The position numbers and the translations under genes were made by a program. The notes below the pieces were generated by a model that was given only the letters and a program-made list of their open reading frames with translations, was not told where the DNA came from and ran no database searches. Shown here piece by piece: positions 6,132-8,111 of a stretch of DNA of 8,111 nucleotides. The DNA is from CAYZYO01 sp964482585 (lineage in GTDB: Bacteria; Bacillota; Syntrophomonadia; Syntrophomonadales; Syntrophomonadaceae), in the NCBI GenBank assembly GCA_964482585.1, contig CAYZYO010000100.1, forward strand, positions 1 through 8,111, in the 5' to 3' direction. The first letter of the stretch is position 1, and each line of letters begins with the position of its first letter.

Positions 6132-6754
6132 TAGGCAAACACCTCCTCTACCATCGCTACTGCATCTTTGGTGATTAGCAGGGTTTCATATCTTAAAATA
6201 TCATAAACATTTAGAAAATCTGCTCTTAAGGATTTCACTCCCGGAATATTACGGGCTGACCTTGTAATATAGGGATCTGCATCAGCAGTAACCAATAGGG
6301 TGTTTTTACCTGTTTTTAGCGCTTCAAGAATCTTAACTATATTTTTGGTTTTAGGTTCATCAAGTTTTAATTCATCAACAATAATTATATTATTGTCTAA
6401 AATTTTACTGGATAAAGCCGACTTCATGGCTAATCTTCTCACTTTTCGGGGCAGTTTATACGAATAATCCCTGGGCTGCGGCCCAAAAACCACCCCTCCG
6501 CCAGTCCACAACGGACTCCGTCTAGTCCCTGCGCGGGCACGTCCTGTTCCTTTTTGCCTCCAGGGTTTTCTCCCTCCACCTCTAACTTCTGCTCTTGTCT
6601 TGGTGGAAGAAGTCCCAACTCGTTTGTTGGCCAGCTGCATTTTTATAAATTGATGCAGAACTGCTTTATTAGGCTTTATACCGAATACATCATCATTTAG
6701 TTCCAACTCTCCGATTTGGGCCCCACTTATATCATGTAATGCTACTTTTGGCAT
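6131..6754 (-). CDS. rplD: 50S ribosomal protein L4
   Basis: L4 binds domains I and II of 23S rRNA and sends a long loop into the exit tunnel opposite L22. In E. coli it also represses the S10 operon. The 207-residue product has MPKVALHDISG at the start and the tunnel loop KPWRQKGTGRARAG (63–76) followed by TRRSPLWTGGGVVFGP. Its C-terminal globular domain is alpha/beta (NNIIIVDELKL and NTLLVTADADP). The ATG at 6754 is chosen because AAGGAGG lies 7 nt upstream and gives MPKVAL. A TTG at 6775 would add seven residues encoded across the SD. The E. coli type of L4 feedback is not known to be general in Firmicutes. Confidence 0.97.
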   Translation of the reverse strand: MPKVALHDISGAQIGELELNDDVFGIKPNKAVLHQFIKMQLANKRVGTSSTKTRAEVRGGGRKPWRQKGTGRARAGTRRSPLWTGGGVVFGPQPRDYSYKLPRKVRRLAMKSALSSKILDNNIIIVDELKLDEPKTKNIVKILEALKTGKNTLLVTADADPYITRSARNIPGVKSLRADFLNVYDILRYETLLITKDAVAMVEEVFA

Positions 6755-6821
6755 TAGTCTACCTCCTTGTTTCAAGTTTACAGCTGATAGTCTTTCTTAT
6801 TTTACTATCCACTTTCCACTA
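6755..6821 (-). other. 67-nt rplC–rplD spacer with a weak inverted repeat
   Basis: After the rplC stop the transcript contains GATAGT (6809–6804) and ACTATC (6791–6786), which could form a 6-bp stem with a 12-nt A-rich loop. The rplD SD (AAGGAGG) follows about 20 nt later and is free. There is no U-tract and no convincing promoter, so the spacer is most likely simple linker or a weak coupling element. Confidence 0.3.
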
Positions 6822-7460
6822 TTAAGCCTTGACTGAACCCTTTATTATAACAAGACTTTTCTTGGGCCCTGGGATTGAACCTCTTATGAGGATTATTTTT
6901 CTTTCCGGATAGACTTTTACTACCTTTAAGCCCTGAACAGTAACCTTTTTCCCTCCTAATCTGCCGGGAAGTTTTCTTCCTTTGAATACCCGGGCAGGTC
7001 CCTTGGCCGCTAAAGATCCAGGCCGGCGGTGATATTTAGAACCATGCCCCATAGCTCCCCGGGAAAAATTATGTCTCTTAATAGCACCTGCGAACCCTTT
7101 GCCTTTCGATATTCCAACTACATCCACTATATCTCCTGTATTAAATATATCAACATTTATGTCCTGTCCCACTTCATAATCATCTGAATTATTGACCCGA
7201 AATTCTTTTATATATTTTAATGGTTTTGACTCTGCTTTTTTAAAATGGCCTTTAGCAGGTTTATTGGCTTTTTTTTCTTTCAGGTTGTAAAAACCTACCT
7301 GAATTGCACTATACCCATCGATTTCTACATTCTTTTTTTGCAGAACTGTACAAGGCCCTGCTTCAATAACACTGACAGGTATTGCCTTCCCCTCTTCATC
7401 AAATATCTGGGTCATACCCACCTTAATGCCCATAATTCCTTTTTCAATATTTTTAGTCAA
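6822..7460 (-). CDS. rplC: 50S ribosomal protein L3
   Basis: L3 is an early assembly protein whose finger-like extension reaches the peptidyl transferase centre. The 212-residue product has GIKVGMTQIFDEEGK (11–25), the signature DVVGISKGKGFAGAIKRH (113–130) and the extension tip GHGSKYHRRPGSLA (138–151), followed by KLPGRLGG. I chose the TTG at 7460–7458 because GGAGGG lies about 8 nt upstream and the N-terminus MTK then matches other Firmicutes. Compared with the Bacillus form MTKGILGRKIGMTQ as I recall it, about four residues (NIEK) are inserted before GI. The alternative is ATG 7433 (MGIKVGMTQ), whose only SD, AAGGA, is 3 nt away. The gene follows rpsJ after an unusually long 136-nt gap. 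Confidence 0.96.
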   Translation of the reverse strand: MTKNIEKGIMGIKVGMTQIFDEEGKAIPVSVIEAGPCTVLQKKNVEIDGYSAIQVGFYNLKEKKANKPAKGHFKKAESKPLKYIKEFRVNNSDDYEVGQDINVDIFNTGDIVDVVGISKGKGFAGAIKRHNFSRGAMGHGSKYHRRPGSLAAKGPARVFKGRKLPGRLGGKKVTVQGLKVVKVYPERKIILIRGSIPGPKKSLVIIKGSVKA

Positions 7461-7480
7461 CCTGAGTCCCTCCTAGTTGA
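7457..7480 (-). promoter_or_regulatory. possible hairpin presenting the rplC SD and pairing the TTG start
   Basis: In the mRNA, TCAAC (7480–7476) can pair with GTTGA (7461–7457), leaving a 14-nt loop that holds the SD (AGGAGGG). The TTG start codon of rplC is in the 3' arm. Five base pairs across a 14-nt loop is weak on its own, so this may have no effect in the cell. Confidence 0.25.
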
Positions 7481-7596
7481 GTATTTCTTGGTGATAGGTT
7501 GGAAGCGGGTAGTCCAACTTCACTTCTTATATCCCGGTATCATTACTGCATTAAGATCGAAATCCCCGCTAATCTTTTTAGCACCGGTCCTCACTT
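7461..7596 (-). other. 136-nt rpsJ–rplC intergenic region with several short stems
   Basis: No protein or RNA gene is recognisable here. In transcript order there is GCTAA-AAAGA-TTAGC (7582–7568; a clean 5-bp stem with a 5-nt loop), enclosed by a possible long-range pair CCGGT (7587–7583) with ACCGG (7538–7534). Next comes GTTGGA/TCCAAC (7518–7513 and 7503–7498; 6 bp, 9-nt loop), then the rplC SD. None of the stems is followed by a U-tract, so they do not look like intrinsic terminators. Two tiny overlapping frames (7543–7520 and 7523–7473) are present but lack clear SD sites. I see no convincing sigma-A promoter. The gap is long for an S10 operon and may be a leader for rplC and downstream genes; that is inference. 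Confidence 0.4.
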
Positions 7597-7908
7597 CTAT
7601 AGTTTTATCTCTATGTCTACACCTGAAGGTAAATCCAAATGCATTAAAGCATCTATGGTCTTAGGGTTAGGATCCAGAATATCTATCAGCCGCTTGTGAG
7701 TCCTCATTTCAAACTGCTCTCTGGAATCCTTGTTCACATGCGGTGACCTCAGTATGGTATATATACTCTTCTGGGTTGGTAACGGAACCGGTCCAGAAAC
7801 ACTGGCTCCATTCTTTTTGGCAGTTTCCACAATCTTTTGGGAAGATTGATCCAAAAGCTTGTGATCAAAAGCCTTGAGTCGTATTCTTACTTTTTGCTGC
7901 CCATTCAC
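7597..7908 (-). CDS. rpsJ: 30S ribosomal protein S10 (NusE)
   Basis: S10 is part of the small-subunit head. Outside the ribosome the same protein is NusE, which pairs with NusB in antitermination and links NusG to the ribosome. The 103-residue product has the signature VSGPVPLPT (37–45), the loop segment KDSREQFEMRTHKRLID (60–76) and the C-terminal DALMHLDLPSGVDIEIKL, all standard. The start is GTG at 7908–7906, giving MNGQQKVRIRLK in register with MAKQKIRIRLK of relatives. AAGGAGG is 11 nt upstream, a long spacing, but the in-frame codons between hold a TAG and no alternative start. It is the first gene of the S10 block, 154 nt after tuf. Confidence 0.97.
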   Translation of the reverse strand: MNGQQKVRIRLKAFDHKLLDQSSQKIVETAKKNGASVSGPVPLPTQKSIYTILRSPHVNKDSREQFEMRTHKRLIDILDPNPKTIDALMHLDLPSGVDIEIKL

Positions 7909-7942
7909 TATTAGCTAAACCTCCTTAGACTGGCTTTAAATG

Positions 7943-7964
7943 TTACACGCGGCCGGGCGTATAA
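7943..7964 (-). promoter_or_regulatory. GC-rich hairpin in the rpsJ leader
   Basis: The transcript reads TTATACGC, then CCGGCC, then GCGTGTAA. The arms (7964–7957 and 7950–7943) pair over 8 bp with one G·U, closing a six-base loop made only of G and C. It stands out in an otherwise AT-rich gap and ends about 20 nt before the rpsJ SD. No U-tract follows, so it is not a standard terminator. It could be a protein-binding site, a 5'-end stabilising structure or a transcription pause element; nothing in the sequence decides between these. Confidence 0.45.
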
Positions 7965-8020
7965 TTAATCCTGGTCTTTCCTGTTTAATATCTCTTTATC
8001 TACTTATAAGATAAGGTTGT

Positions 8021-8045
8021 AAAGGGAAAACATTGTTTTCCCTTT
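8021..8045 (-). terminator. perfect 11-bp inverted repeat after tuf, terminator-like but without U-tract
   Basis: The RNA of tuf ends with AAAGGGAAAAC-AAT-GTTTTCCCTTT, a perfect 11-bp stem with a three-base loop, 17 nt after the tuf stop codon. The position is right for an intrinsic terminator. However, the 3' arm is followed by ACAACCTTATCTT rather than a run of T, and the stem has only four G–C pairs. Because the arms carry A-runs and T-runs, the element is nearly symmetrical. It is likely a weak or partial terminator, or an RNA-processing or 3'-end protection signal, allowing some read-through into rpsJ. Confidence 0.5.
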
Positions 8046-8062
8046 GTCTATTAATCTCAATC

Positions 8063-8111
8063 TTATTCTTCAATAGCTGTAACAACACCTGAAGCAACAG
8101 TTCTTCCACCT
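8063..8111 (-). CDS. tuf: elongation factor Tu, C-terminal end (cut by window edge)
   Basis: EF-Tu is the GTPase that brings aminoacyl-tRNA to the ribosomal A site. Only the last 15 codons and the TAA stop are inside the window, reading GGRTVASGVVTAIEE. This matches the well-known end of domain III of bacterial EF-Tu (GGRTVGAGVV followed by a short variable tail). The position just upstream of rpsJ, on the same strand, is the common arrangement at the end of the str operon. The main part of the gene lies beyond the high-coordinate edge. The identification rests on a short stretch, but context and motif agree. Confidence 0.9.
   Translation of the reverse strand, partial: GGRTVASGVVTAIEE

Larger units (their letters stand above)
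7909..8062 (-). other. 154-nt tuf–rpsJ intergenic region
   Basis: This gap separates the str-type gene tuf from the S10 block. It holds a perfect inverted repeat next to tuf and a GC-rich hairpin next to rpsJ, both listed separately, and the rpsJ SD. No strong sigma-A promoter is visible. The best I can pick are TTTACA (8023–8018) with a 17-nt spacer to GATAAA (8000–7995), and TAAACA with an 18-nt spacer to TATACG, which overlaps the GC-rich hairpin. Each -10 box matches the consensus at only four of six bases. Read-through from tuf is therefore at least as likely as a dedicated rpsJ promoter. Confidence 0.4.

Noticed and set aside
6131..6775. Longer L4 starting at TTG 6775
   Set aside because: The added residues are encoded across the AAGGAGG SD; ATG 6754 gives the canonical MPKVAL.
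7245..7664. Plus-strand open frame of 139 codons spanning rplC, the gap and part of rpsJ
   Set aside because: It is antisense to two certain genes and unlike any family I recognise; its length is most likely chance in AT-rich sequence.
7909..8062. A tRNA, riboswitch or T-box in the tuf–rpsJ gap
   Set aside because: I found no cloverleaf, no T-box sequence and no known riboswitch core; only the two hairpins are supported.
1..8111. A mobile element, CRISPR array, defence island or other novel gene system
   Set aside because: The window is filled by an uninterrupted, canonical ribosomal protein cluster with no inserted genes, direct repeats or integration scars.

Overview
The window is a stretch of the bacterial str–S10–spc ribosomal protein cluster. 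Every supported gene lies on the minus strand, so transcription runs from high to low coordinates. In that direction the order is tuf (3' end only), rpsJ, rplC, rplD, rplW, rplB, rpsS, rplV, rpsC, rplP, rpmC, rpsQ, rplN, rplX, rplE, rpsN, rpsH, rplF and rplR (5' end only). This is the textbook order with no gene missing, inserted or broken.

The organism is most likely a low- to mid-GC Firmicute, probably of the Clostridia. The reasons are the AT-rich sequence, strong AAGGAGG-type Shine-Dalgarno (SD) sites before most genes, frequent TTG and GTG starts (8 of 18 visible starts), the short four-cysteine S14, an L24 with a C-terminal zinc ribbon, and tuf directly upstream of rpsJ. No genus can be named with confidence.

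Region by region: 8111–8063 is the end of EF-Tu. Positions 8062–7909 form a 154-nt gap with a perfect 11-bp inverted repeat and a GC-rich hairpin just upstream of the rpsJ ribosome binding site. Positions 7908–2997 are the S10 operon block (S10, L3, L4, L23, L2, S19, L22, S3, L16, L29), and 2980–1 are S17 followed by the spc block (L14, L24, L5, S14, S8, L6, L18). Most junctions are 1-nt overlaps or gaps under 40 nt, consistent with one polycistronic, translationally coupled transcript. Exceptions are tuf–rpsJ (154 nt), rpsJ–rplC (136 nt), rpsN–rpsH (72 nt) and rplC–rplD (67 nt). No gene-free stretch exceeds 300 bases.

Together the products form the core of the 50S subunit (L2, L3, L4, L22, L23 around the peptidyl transferase centre and exit tunnel; L5 and L18 in the central protuberance) and the 30S head, body and mRNA entry site (S3, S10, S14, S19, S8, S17). 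I found no undescribed system. What merits a second look is noncoding: a hairpin burying the L5 start codon, where the E. coli S8 feedback site lies; hairpins in the two longest gaps; and an rpmC start buried in the end of rplP.
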